From Datura wrightii (Eukaryota; Streptophyta; Magnoliopsida; Solanales; Solanaceae): a DNA stretch of 64,000 nt. How positions within the stretch are numbered: the first letter of the stretch is position 1; each line of letters begins with the position of its first letter. The notes beneath the pieces were generated by a model. It was not told where the DNA came from, did no database searches, and saw only the letters and a program-made list of their open reading frames with translations. Below are positions 23,413-32,966 of this stretch, in pieces. The stretch spans positions 70,222,001-70,286,000 of the forward strand of contig JASDFA010000019.1 in assembly GCA_035772735.1 (NCBI GenBank). The letters run 5' to 3'. The translations under genes were made by a program, and so were the position numbers.

Positions 23413-23440
23413 CTTGTTATTCCGGGAAAAATTCCCAATG

Positions 23441-23449
23441 TATAAATAG
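23441..23449 (+). promoter_or_regulatory. TATA box of family 2 LTR
   Basis: TATAAATAG. The same box is at 31906-31914 in the second LTR. Confidence 0.6.
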
Positions 23450-24366
23450 AACACTTAGGCTTAGTTTTAATTAAATTCAGACTTGGTGGAGCAAGGACGT
23501 GGGTTAGAGGCAGTTGAGGGACGAAAAAGCTAAGGGATTTTCTCTCTTCCTTTCTTCTTTCAATCAATTGTTTGTATGATTTACACTTGTTTTAGGATGA
23601 TTAATCCACAAATGAGTGGCTAATTCTCTTCCTTGCTGAGGTTGTGAACAATGGTGATGAATTTTGATTATTGAATTGTATGGTTTTTCATCTTCTTCTT
23701 CTATGTTGTTCTATTAATTCTTGTTTCTACTGCATTAGTGTGTGGCCGACATTAATGTACATCTAAAAAGTCCAATTTCACTCGAGAGAGCAAGAAATTG
23801 GAAAGTTGTGAATTAATAGGGTATTGTTCTTAACTTGATTTGGGAAAATTGGGTTTTGATGTGCTTTCTTGATAGAAATATACTTGAAAGCCGTATTAGT
23901 CAGTTTAGGAACCGAAATTGTATTGCTAGGTCATAAATTGCATTTGATCACAGAAATGTAGACGAATGGTTTATGATTCTAAAGTGAGATTAAATACGAG
24001 AGTTTTAATCTCTAGGCTAATGTTCTTGGCTAGCAACATGAAGAGAAGAATAACCAAATTATGATTATAATCAAATTCATTACTTGTTCTTAACCTTGGT
24101 ATGCTCATATCCATAGTTTCAATTCACAGTAAATATTTGTTAATAGTTTTAGTGCATAGTTTATAAACAAAAATTATCTAACTTTTGGTTACGTTGTTGT
24201 CAGCATAATTAGAAGTAAGCTAGAATATAGTATACTTAAGCAATTTTACTTATCCAGAGTCTCCTTGGTTTGATACTTGGCTTACTTAGCCACTTTATTA
24301 CTTGTTTGACCACGTGCACTTGCGTGTCGGTTTTAACCTATATACCAAACCCACCGAACAAGTTTT

Positions 24367-24383
24367 TAGCACCGTTGCCGGGG
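24367..24383 (+). other. Primer binding site, family 2 copy 1
   Basis: TAGCACCGTTGCCGGGG, two G-to-A changes from the intact site at 32832-32848 in the sister copy. tRNA-Asp(GUC) type. Confidence 0.8.
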
Positions 24384-24501
24384 AGACTTGGCAATTGGTG
24401 AAATTGTGTTAAGTGTAAATTTACTGTATTTTTGTTTTATTTTCTTAAGTGTTGACAACTTGGTCTTAGCCTGTATTTTGCAGACTTGATTTCTGTGAAC
24501 A

Positions 24502-26894
24502 CTGGCAAAGGACAAGGAGCTGGTGGAATCTTATACAGAGCCTGAACGTGAATTTCATAATAAACGCAGAGAAGCTCTACAAAAGAAGCTGCAGTTGCTC
24601 AGACAGTCTATTATGAAGCAACAAAATCCACCGGTTGTGAGGGCAGTGTTAGTGCCCGATGAAGCAGCAGCAAGGCCGGTTCGCGAGGTGGCAATCCCAC
24701 ATGCCAACAATGTACATTCTAGTATCCACAAACCAGAGCCTGGAGGGAGGTTTGAATTGAAGCAGAACATGGTGCAACTATTGCACACAAGCGGGCAATT
24801 TACCGGTCTCCCTCATGAAGACCCACAACAACATCTCCAAAATTTTTTGGAGATAAGTGACACTTATATACCCACTGGAGTGTCACCTGATTATGTTCGG
24901 CTCACCCTATTTCGTTTTTCCTTACTTGGTGAAGCCAAGAGGTGGTTAAAAGCTGAACCACCAAATTCTATATCAACGTGGGATGATCTAGCACGAAAGT
25001 TTTTGATAAGATTTTTTCCCTCTGGTAAAACAGCCAGACTTAGAAGTCAAATTCTAAGTTTCAAACAGAGGGAGGGAGAAAATTTATATCAAGCCTGGGA
25101 AAGATTTAAATCCATGTTGCGGGACTGTCCTCATCATCATCAGTCCAATGAGGTGTTGGTACACACATTTATTGAGGGTTTGGAACCCCATACTAAAATT
25201 TTGTTAGACTCAGCAGCTGGAGGGCAAGCGCTGGAAAAGACTTATGAGGAGCTATACACTTTGCTCAACCGAATTTCACAGGGCAATCCAAAATGGAATG
25301 CCGATTCATCACGAGGTGGAGCAAGAAAGCATCAGGAGTGCTTGAAGTGGATGGATTTACAGCTATCGCTGCACTGATAGCTGCCTTGCAGAATCAGTTG
25401 AACAACCACTTCAGCAGTATGCACTTGAACCAGCCGTCAGCTTCAGTCAATGCGGTCCAGCAAATGTGGTGTGAAGTGTGTGGTAGCAGTGAGCACTCAA
25501 CTGAGTGCTGTGGAGCAAACCCAGATTCAGTTAACTTTGTGGGCAATGCACAAAGAAATCAGCAGCAGTTTGGTAGTGGCTACAACTCAAATTGGAGGAA
25601 CCATCCAAATTTTTCGTGGGGTAGCAACAACCAACAAGGCCAAAGTTCGGGTCAGGGTATGCATAGGAATTAAGGAGGGCAACAGAACTACCAATCTCAA
25701 TTCAGAAATCACAATGCCCCTCCTCCACCACCATCACCTACCATTGAAGAAATGTTCAAGACCATGATCGCTAATCAGGCGCAATTGCAGGCTGACTATG
25801 TTAAATTGGCAGCCGAAGTGATGAATAATCAATTAGCGACCAAGGCTCTTGAGTATCAATTTGGGCAATTTGCTAGTGCCCAAAACACAAGACCCAGAGG
25901 AGGACTGCCTAGCGACAAGGATCCTAATCCGATGTAGGTAAATATAGTGACCACGAGGAGTGGTTTGCAGTTGAAGGAGGTGGAACAGGAAAGACCACCT
26001 CAAAAATCAGGAGCAGCGGATGTTGAGGAGGAACAAAGTTCTGATAGGGGGAAGAACAAAGAAGCTGAATCAGAAAGGCCTCCACCCCCGTTCCCTCAAC
26101 GACTCAAAAAACACAAGGAGGAGGCGTGTTTCAACTAATTTATGGAGGTGCTTAAATAGGTACATGTTAATTTACCTCTTGTTGATGTCTTGCAGGGAGT
26201 GCCAAAATATGCCAAATATATTAAAGACATCGTGGCCAACAAAAGTCGTTTGACTTAGTATGCCACAGTAGCTTTGACAGAGGAATGCACTTCCCGAATT
26301 CAAAATAGACTACCCACGAAGCTGAAAGATCCTGGAAGTTTTACTATCCAGCTTACAATTGGGCAGAGTATCCGAGCTCGTGGATTATGTGACTTGGGGG
26401 CGAGCATAAATCTGATGCCATCTTCGGTATTCAGAAAGTTAGGTCTAGGGAGTCCTAGACCTACAACCGTAATCTTGCAGCTAGCAGACAGATACTTAGC
26501 TAGGCCGGATGGCATTGTTGAGGATGTGCTTGTGCAAGTGGGCTCCCTCATTTTTCCGGTCGATTTTATTGTTCTGGATTTTGAATCAGACGCTGAAGTC
26601 CCATTTATTTTGGGACGACCCTTTTTGGCAATCGGAAAAGCATTAACTGACGTAGCTGCGGGTCAACTTACAATGCGAGCACATGACAAGGTAGAAGTGT
26701 TCAATGTATACAAAGCACCCAAGCTCCCGATGGTGAATGAGGAACTCACGGTGATCAATGTGATTGATCATGGGAAGGCTAATCAAATGAGTGAATCCCG
26801 AGAGTTGATGGGAAGACCACCAGACAAAGGTGAGCACTACTGGGGGGAGGACAATGATCGTGAAAAATCGTCCATCACCCTAGTGGATAATTGA
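24502..26894 (+). pseudogene. gag-protease of family 2 copy 1, damaged
   Basis: Same gene as 32967-35351. Gag core at about 24790-25290 (FLEISDTYIP, YVRLTLFRFSL, WDDLARKFLIRFFPSG). Zinc knuckle CEVCGSSEHSTECC near 25470. Protease at about 26370-26680 with CDLGASINLMP and PFILGRPFL. Breaks: a one-base deletion near 25325 shifts the frame, TAA at 25671, TAG at 25935, a stop at 26136, and a further stop before 26274. The protease part from 26274 is open to TGA at 26892. No ATG opens the frame; CTG at 24502 is in frame with good context, as in copy 2. Two of these stops (25671, 25935) are sense codons in copy 2 that differ by C-to-T. Confidence 0.92.
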
Positions 26895-26904
26895 GCATAA
26901 AGGA

Positions 26905-26952
26905 CGTCGAGCCGCGACGGTAAACCAGGCGCTGCACGGGAGACAACCCGTG
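26905..26952 (+). other. Post-protease double hairpin (family 2 copy 1)
   Basis: Ten bases after the gag-protease stop. Hairpin 1 is CGTCG (26905-26909), loop AGCCG, CGACG (26915-26919). Hairpin 2 is CACGGG (26935-26940), loop AGACAA, CCCGTG (26947-26952). It is followed by a long T-rich run. The loop matches the copies in families 1 and 3, while the stem bases differ in a pairing-preserving way. Confidence 0.75.
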
Positions 26953-27206
26953 AAAAATATTTTTTTTCTTTTTTCTTTTTTAGTAAAGTGTAAATAGTTT
27001 TTATTTTATTTTTCTTTTTTCTTGATTTAGTACAAATTTTTCGTTTTAGTTAGTATTTTTCATTTTAGTTAGGGAAATCTATTAATCTAACCAATTTTGT
27101 TTAGTAAGGTGATTTTCAGGTCAACCGGAGAAAAATATGCATGGAATCGGGAAGGAAAAGGCAAGGTATGAAAAAATGAATAAAATGAAGAGACAGTGCA
27201 CTGGGG

Positions 27207-27355
27207 CGTTGGCTCCGTGTCACGGAGGAAGGGCTCCGCGTTACCCTCCGTGACACGTTGAGGTTAAATCTGAATTTTTTAAAAATTCCAATGAGCCATC
27301 GCGTTTGCTCCGTGTCACGGAGGAGGGGCTCCGCGTTACCCTCCGTGACACGTTG
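27207..27355 (+). promoter_or_regulatory. Two internal palindromic modules before ORF2 (family 2 copy 1)
   Basis: Modules at 27207-27260 and 27301-27355. Each holds the palindrome CTCCGTGTCACGGAG (27213-27227 and 27308-27322), then CTCCGCGTTACCCTCCGTG and GACACGTTG. They closely match the U3 modules of the same element. A pyrimidine-rich leader-like stretch (27415-27480) follows. Confidence 0.7.
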
Positions 27356-27552
27356 CCCTATATTCAGTGCCGGGTCACACCGGGTTGCTGAGTGACCCGT
27401 GTGTTTTTCTTCTTTTTAACCCCCGAAAAACCCCTCTTTTCCTTCATTTTCTCTCTTCTCCACGACCAATCACCTAAATTCCCTCTCCCAACCAACGTGC
27501 CACGCTACTAAACAAATAATTTGTCAAGTTTCATCGGTTATTCAACGTAAAG

Positions 27553-28256
27553 GTATGTTTTCCTCATTTCTCTCAAGTTTTTGTCGATTTTAGTCGAATT
27601 TGAGCATGGGAGGTGAGATAAATCACCCTAAGTAGCAATTTAGCATGATGTTGAGTTATTCTTTGATTGATAAATGTTCGGAATGTTGTAATGAGCATTT
27701 GAGCTTGTCGATTGCGTGAATAATTCGAATTTGATTGTCAAATTGAATTTTAGGGCTTGGGTTGTTGAAATCGAATAGGGTAACTTGCAAAATTGGTGAA
27801 TTATATGCCGGGGTGTGTTTGTGAATTGAGATAAGTCGTTGTAAATATTGTTAGAGTGTAAAAGACGACGAATTCTCGGGTGTTGCGAAAATGTAAAAAG
27901 TGTTCAAATTGGTTTGGTTATTTGGATTTGTATGTATATAGAATTTTTGTCGTTGTTTTTGTTTGTTGTTTTCGTTGCTAAGTGTGGTGGTTGAATTGCT
28001 AGCGATGGTAGGATTGGGATTAGCTGTATGAAGTTTGAGTAGTACGCTAAAAGTTATACTGTCGAAAATTTTTTGTGAACGCACTAAGCATAAATTGTAT
28101 AGTTGTTTGTGTTTGGGTTGTAAATAAAGTAATCCTTGCCGGAGTATCGTAAAAGTAGCTAAGGACTAAGTGTGGGGTAAACTTAGTTTAACCCGACCTT
28201 AGCCGAAGTTAACATGCATTTAGCTTGACATTGTGCTTGTTTATTTATGTTGACAG
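27553..28256 (+). other. Predicted leader intron before ORF2 (family 2)
   Basis: Donor AAAG|GTATGTTTTCC at 27553 and acceptor TTATGTTGACAG|GTACA ending at 28256, 704 nt and T-rich. ORF2 ATG follows six bases after the acceptor. The acceptor plus GTAC-ATG layout is shared with A and B. Confidence 0.6.
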
Positions 28257-28261
28257 GTACA

Positions 28262-29481
28262 ATGGCTAGTAGGCAGGATAAGGGTAAAGGTGCTTCTACT
28301 TCAGGCACCGGGAGAAAATGACTGAGACTGGGCACTGCAGTCTCAGCTGCACCAGCTGTTCCGCGTGGCCAACGCCGCCAATACGGAACGAGGTGGGTGA
28401 CCGATGAAGGGAAGAAGTGGTACGCTAAACACAAGGAAAATAAGTACTTCCCTAAGGAGCATATTGCACGGGAACCACTAGCACAGGAGTTCCCCCGTAT
28501 TGTGCAGAGAATCGAGGTAGTTGGGCTCAGCTTCATATTTCAGGAGCCCAAGGAGTGCAACTTACATTTAGTCTGGGAGTTCTATGCAAATTGGAACCCG
28601 GCCATCAGAAGCCACACAATAAAAATCAGAGGGCAGATTGTCACTCTGGAACCCCAGAAATTTAATCCCATCGTTGGAGCGGGGGACACAGACGTCCACG
28701 TTCTCCGCCAGCTGAACATCACCCCACCATATGCCGCTTCAGATGCACTTTGTGTGGGGCTCGGTCCACAGCCCGATGGAGTAGACATAAGGAGAGGGGT
28801 TACCATTAGACTCTGCCGTATTCTCAAATGAACAGGGAGGCAAGAATTAGGCTGAAAATAGTTTGTTCGTGCCTGATCCCGGGGGTTCACATGACTGATG
28901 TGACCTAGGACCGTGTCTGCCTGGTGTATGCCCTTATGAAAGGGCTGGAGATTAATGTTGGGGCGGTTATCATATCCGCCATGAAGAGAGCCCGACTACA
29001 CCAGGGCCACAGGTATGGGTTCGGCGGACTCATCACCACCTTTCTTTGGGGCCTCGACGTCGAGGAAGAGGCTTTGGACTACATCCCGCAGTTGGAGCGG
29101 AGGGCCTTTGATGTGACCAAAACCAAGGCCCCCGACACCACACACGGGCCAGTGCTGACACTGGGCGAGCGACATGCACGTGACGATCAGTACATGGCAC
29201 GGATGTTTGGTATGCAAATGCTTCAGCTCCGGATTGGTGGGAGACCAGCCACGAAGGAAGAGTTATGGCAGCTAGAGCTGGATTACCCATTTGGTGAGAA
29301 CGCCAGAGCTTTGTGCCGAGTGGGGCCAGCCTTCGTTGAGCCCACTGACGATGATGTCCCCACGGACGAGGAGACATGTCGGGAGGACTCCGATGTGGAG
29401 TCCGATCACGACGATGGAGGTGACTCGGACATGGGTGATGAGGCAGCAGCACCGGATGAAGAAGTCGAATATTTTGACTGA
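28262..29481 (+). pseudogene. ORF2 of family 2 ('putative plant transposon protein' type), lightly damaged
   Basis: ATG at 28262 (MASRQDKGKGAST), TGA at 28319, then open to 28829. A frameshift lies near 28815, TAG at 28906, then open to TGA 29479-29481. The whole would be about 405 residues. Seen: a basic, small-residue N-terminus (to about residue 40); WVTDEGKKWY; a conserved block EFYANWNP-HTIKIRGQIVTL; MNREARIRL-IVCSCLIPG after the frameshift; DRVCLVYALMKGLEINVG; and an acidic tail (DDDVPTDEETCRED, DESDHDDGGDSD type). I recognise the family as one annotated in plant genomes as a putative transposon protein. No catalytic motif is visible and its role is unknown. The damage sites include C-to-T type stops (28319 lies in an AAATGAC context). 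It has no overlap with gag and follows its own intron and motif modules. Confidence 0.8.
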
Positions 29482-31395
29482 TTAGGGAGTTCCACCACTC
29501 GAAATTTTTGTGCTTTTTAATTTTTGTGAACACTGGGGACAGTGTTCGATTTAAGTGTGGGGTGGGGAGTAGCTAGGTGCTGGGACCTGGGCTAATCTAC
29601 TGTATGTTATTCCTTTGTTTTGCATGTATGTTTTTTATGTTTCCCTATGGTTGTGAACTGATTTGTGTTGTATCTGTATATATTTTTGTGGTAAATGATG
29701 TGTGTTGTGAAAGGTTGTGGTTGCCAGTGCAAATTTTGTAAATTTTGTAAAATATTTTTTTTGCTATCGAAATGATCAATATTTTTAAAATTTTGCGAAA
29801 ATATTTTGTACATATTAAAATATTTTGGAAATATTTTTCCATCGAAATGATCGATGTGTTGCAAAATTTTTTGATTTTTATTTTTGGGTTTCTCGGAGTT
29901 TGTTTTCGGTTCTTTTACTGAGAATAGTCCCATTGAACCAACGTTATAGTTAGTGACCGTTCCCTATGATGGATGGATGACGACCGTCTTAAGGGAAATG
30001 TAGTCGGTAGGAGTAGGATTTTAATTTGTTTTCAGTTTCTTTCTTTGGTGGATTGCATCACTGAACCTGTAGTTACTATCTGGTTGTGAAATTTTGGTTG
30101 CGTGTTGTAACTGATATTCAAAATGTAAAAGTGATTCGTTTGAAAGCATGCAATTTTGTAAATATGTTGAGTTACCTAGGCTGTAGAATTCGATTCGGTG
30201 TGATCGAGGCTTAATTTTGAATTCATGTAATTGGCTAATTAAAGAGTCTGTGAATGCATCTTGAATCGAGCATGTGCATGAAGTGTGAAGTGAGGTATTG
30301 TTATTCCATGCTATTGTGAAGTGTCTAGAACTTGCCTGGTGTGTGTACAAAACGAAATGAAGGAGGTGTAGTGTTGGAAAGGATGTAGGCATTTCTTTGT
30401 TTTAACCGAGAGTTTCTATTTTTTTGTCATACTCTACCTTTTTATGTGATTGTATACCCTAGTCAGCCCGTTGAGTCTTTAGCCGATTATTTCTTTCTTT
30501 TGTCCAAAATTGTATAAACTAAGCGTTATTCCTTCTTTTCATTTAGCCGTAAAGTCGATACAAAACTCTTAAGCGCTTAAGAAAAGAAAAATTTCCCAAA
30601 GTGTCAAAGAGTGAGAAGAGTGGAAAGAAAAAGAAAAGCAGAGTGAGGAAAGAAAAGAAGAGGTTGAAGAGGCACTTGTTATAATGAAATGATAATGAAG
30701 GTGCATGAGAACCCTTTGTTGTTGTGTCAAGTGTGTTTGATGAAATGGTCCATACGAAAGTAAACAAGCATGAATGGGATGAGAGGAAAAAGAAAAGAGA
30801 GAAACAATGTTCATGAGTTTAGGGGAATGTGTTGAAAAGGCGCTTAAGGATGCTAGTGACTATTATTGGCTAATCCAATACATACTAGTTCCATAGCCTC
30901 CATTACAACCCATTAAAGTCCTACGTGATCTTACATTGCATTTCTTTATATTAGTGGAGTAATACACTAAGGGCAAGCCTATGGGTCATGACATGATGCA
31001 TGTGAATTCTTTTGGGAGAGAGAGTGAAATTAATTTCTACATGCCCCTACTTGAATGTTTGTGTGTTGCATGAACATAAAGGGGAAGATTCTCTTGAGTT
31101 GTGATGGTACATGCTTGATGAAAGATTGATTTTCGTGTCGGATATCTTGATTAGCTGATTTGCATGAGTTTGCTGATATCGAGAGTCGATTCTTAAAGTC
31201 TAGGAAGTCTTGATGTATTAAATGTCATTGCATTGTTAAGACCATGCATGTTTTCTTGATGATTTGCAAAAAATTGACTAATCGGTATGACCGTAGCATA
31301 AATTGTCGCACCATAGTGGCGAAGGTTGGGATGTAATTTGCATGAGTTGTGTATGTGTTGTTCGAGGACGAACAAGGATTTAAGTGTGGGGTAAG
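29482..31395 (+). other. Family 2 post-ORF2 region with internal and 3' polypurine tracts
   Basis: Non-coding. AAGTGTGGGGTGGGGAG at 29553-29569 is the internal polypurine tract. A box near 29950-30010 (GACCGTTCCCTATGATGG, GGATGACGACCGTCTTAAGG) recurs in E and C. A purine-rich tract spans about 30575-30670. The 3' polypurine tract AAGTGTGGGGTAAG is at 31382-31395, preceded by TTCGAGGACGAACAAGG. The 16-mer GATTTAAGTGTGGGGT is identical at both tracts. Minus-strand ORFs here are low-complexity artefacts. Confidence 0.75.
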
Positions 31396-32825
31396 TGATC
31401 TTGGGCAGATTTATATGCCCAAGTGATACTCAAACGTATCATTTTCGCCTTGTTTGTTATGCAATGTGTATACATTTTCATATAATTGGTAATAAAATGT
31501 GAATTTATACTAACCAACATGATTAGCATTGTTTTGTAGGTAAAATATGATTTTTAGGAGCTAAAATGCATGTTGGGACAATATCGGAGTTGGACTTGGA
31601 TGCGAGCACGGAAAAGACATTGGAATGCGCAATGTAAAGGAGCTCCGCGATGGAGCCGTGCCACGCTACCATCGAGGAGGTACACTGCCTGGAGAGTGAT
31701 TAAATTGGCAATTTACAATGAAGCCTCGCGACAGCTCCGTGGCATGGAGATAAGCCTCCGCGTTGGCCTCCGTGCCACGTTGAGGCTATATTCCCGGACC
31801 CTGGATTTCCAGTAAGGGTCTGCGTCCATGCCGTGTCACGGAGGCAGTGCTCCGCGTTGGCCTCCGTAACACATTGCTTGTTATTCCGGGAAAAATTCCC
31901 AATAGTATAAATAGAACACTTAGGCTTATTTTTAATTAAATTCAGACTTGGTGGAAAAAGGATGTGGGTTAGAGGCAGTTGAGGGACGAAAAAGCTAAGG
32001 GATTTTCTCTCTTCCTTTCTTCTTTCAATCAATTGTATGTATGATTTACACTTTCTTTAGGATGATTAATCCACAAATCAGTGGCTAATTCTCTTCCTTG
32101 CTGAGGTTGTGAACAATGGTGATGAATTTTGATTATTGAATTGTATGGTTTTTCATCTTCTTCTTCTATGTTGTTCTATTAATTCTTGTTTCTACTGCAT
32201 TAGTGTGTGGCCGACATTAATGTACATCTAAAAAGTCCAATTTCACTCGAGAGAGCAAGAAATTGGAAAGTTGTGAATTAATAGGGTATTGTTCTTAACT
32301 TGATTTGGGAAAATTGGGTTTTGATGTGCTTTCCTGATAGAAATATACTTGAAAGCCGTATTAGTCAGTTTAGGAACCGAAATTGTATTGCTAGGTCATA
32401 AATTGCATTTGATCACAGAAATGTAGACGAATGGTTTATGATTCTAAAGTGAGATTAAATACGAGAGTTTTAATCTCTAGGCTAATGTTCTTGGCTAGCA
32501 ACATGAAGAGAAGAATAACCAAATTATGATTATAATCAAATTAATTACTTGTTCTTAACCTTGGTATGCTCATATCCATAGTTTCAATTCACAGTAAATA
32601 TTTGTTAATAGTTTTAGTACATAGTTTATAAACAAAAATTATCTAACTTTTGGTTACGTTGTTGTCAACATAATTAGAAGTAAGCTAGAATATAGTATAC
32701 TTAAGCAATTTTACTTATCCAGAGTCTCCTTGGTTCGATACTTGGCTTACTTAGCCACTTTATTACTTGTTTGACCACGTGCACTTGCGTGTCGGTTTTA
32801 ACCTATATACCAAACCCACCGAACA
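31396..32825 (+). mobile_element. Shared LTR of family 2 (3' LTR of copy 1, 5' LTR of copy 2)
   Basis: 1430 bp, TGATCTTGGGCAG to CACCGAACA. The same three modules (about 31640-31680, 31722-31781, 31817-31876) and TATAAATAG at 31906 are present. Polypurine tract on its left, primer site on its right. Confidence 0.92.
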
Positions 32826-32831
32826 AGTTTT

Positions 32832-32848
32832 TGGCGCCGTTGCCGGGG
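32832..32848 (+). other. Primer binding site, family 2 copy 2 (intact tRNA-Asp type)
   Basis: TGGCGCCGTTGCCGGGG, a perfect complement of the 3' end of plant tRNA-Asp(GUC) as I know it. Six bases from the LTR end. tRNA-Asp priming is typical of the Athila/Tat side of plant gypsy elements. Confidence 0.88.
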
Positions 32849-32966
32849 AGACTAGGCAATTGGTGAAATTGTGTTAAGTGTAAATTTACTGTATTTTTGT
32901 TTTATTTTCTTAAGTGTTGACAACTTGGTCTTAGCCTGTATTTTGCAGACTTGATTTCTGTAAACA

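Larger units (their letters stand above)
22933..24360 (+). mobile_element. 5' LTR of family 2 copy 1
   Basis: Begins TGATCTTGGGCAG and ends CACCGAACA, 1428 bp, six bases before the primer site. Palindromic CTCCGCG/CCGTGACACG modules are at 23177-23217, 23258-23318 and 23354-23412, followed by TATAAATAG at 23441-23449. The overlapping ORFs at 23098-23454 come from the modules. Confidence 0.88.

Noticed and set aside
23098..23454. Overlapping ORFs on both strands in family 2 U3
   Set aside because: They arise because the GC-rich palindromic modules lack stop codons. The same is seen at 31570-32032.
28262..29481. ORF2 as a DNA transposase or a captured host gene
   Set aside because: No DDE/D motif, no terminal inverted repeats, and the same gene lies between protease and 3' LTR in two other elements.
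29033..29533. 166-codon minus-strand ORF
   Set aside because: Shadow of the GC-rich ORF2 coding region on the plus strand.
30543..30814. Minus-strand serine/phenylalanine-rich ORFs
   Set aside because: Artefact of the purine-rich tract on the plus strand.
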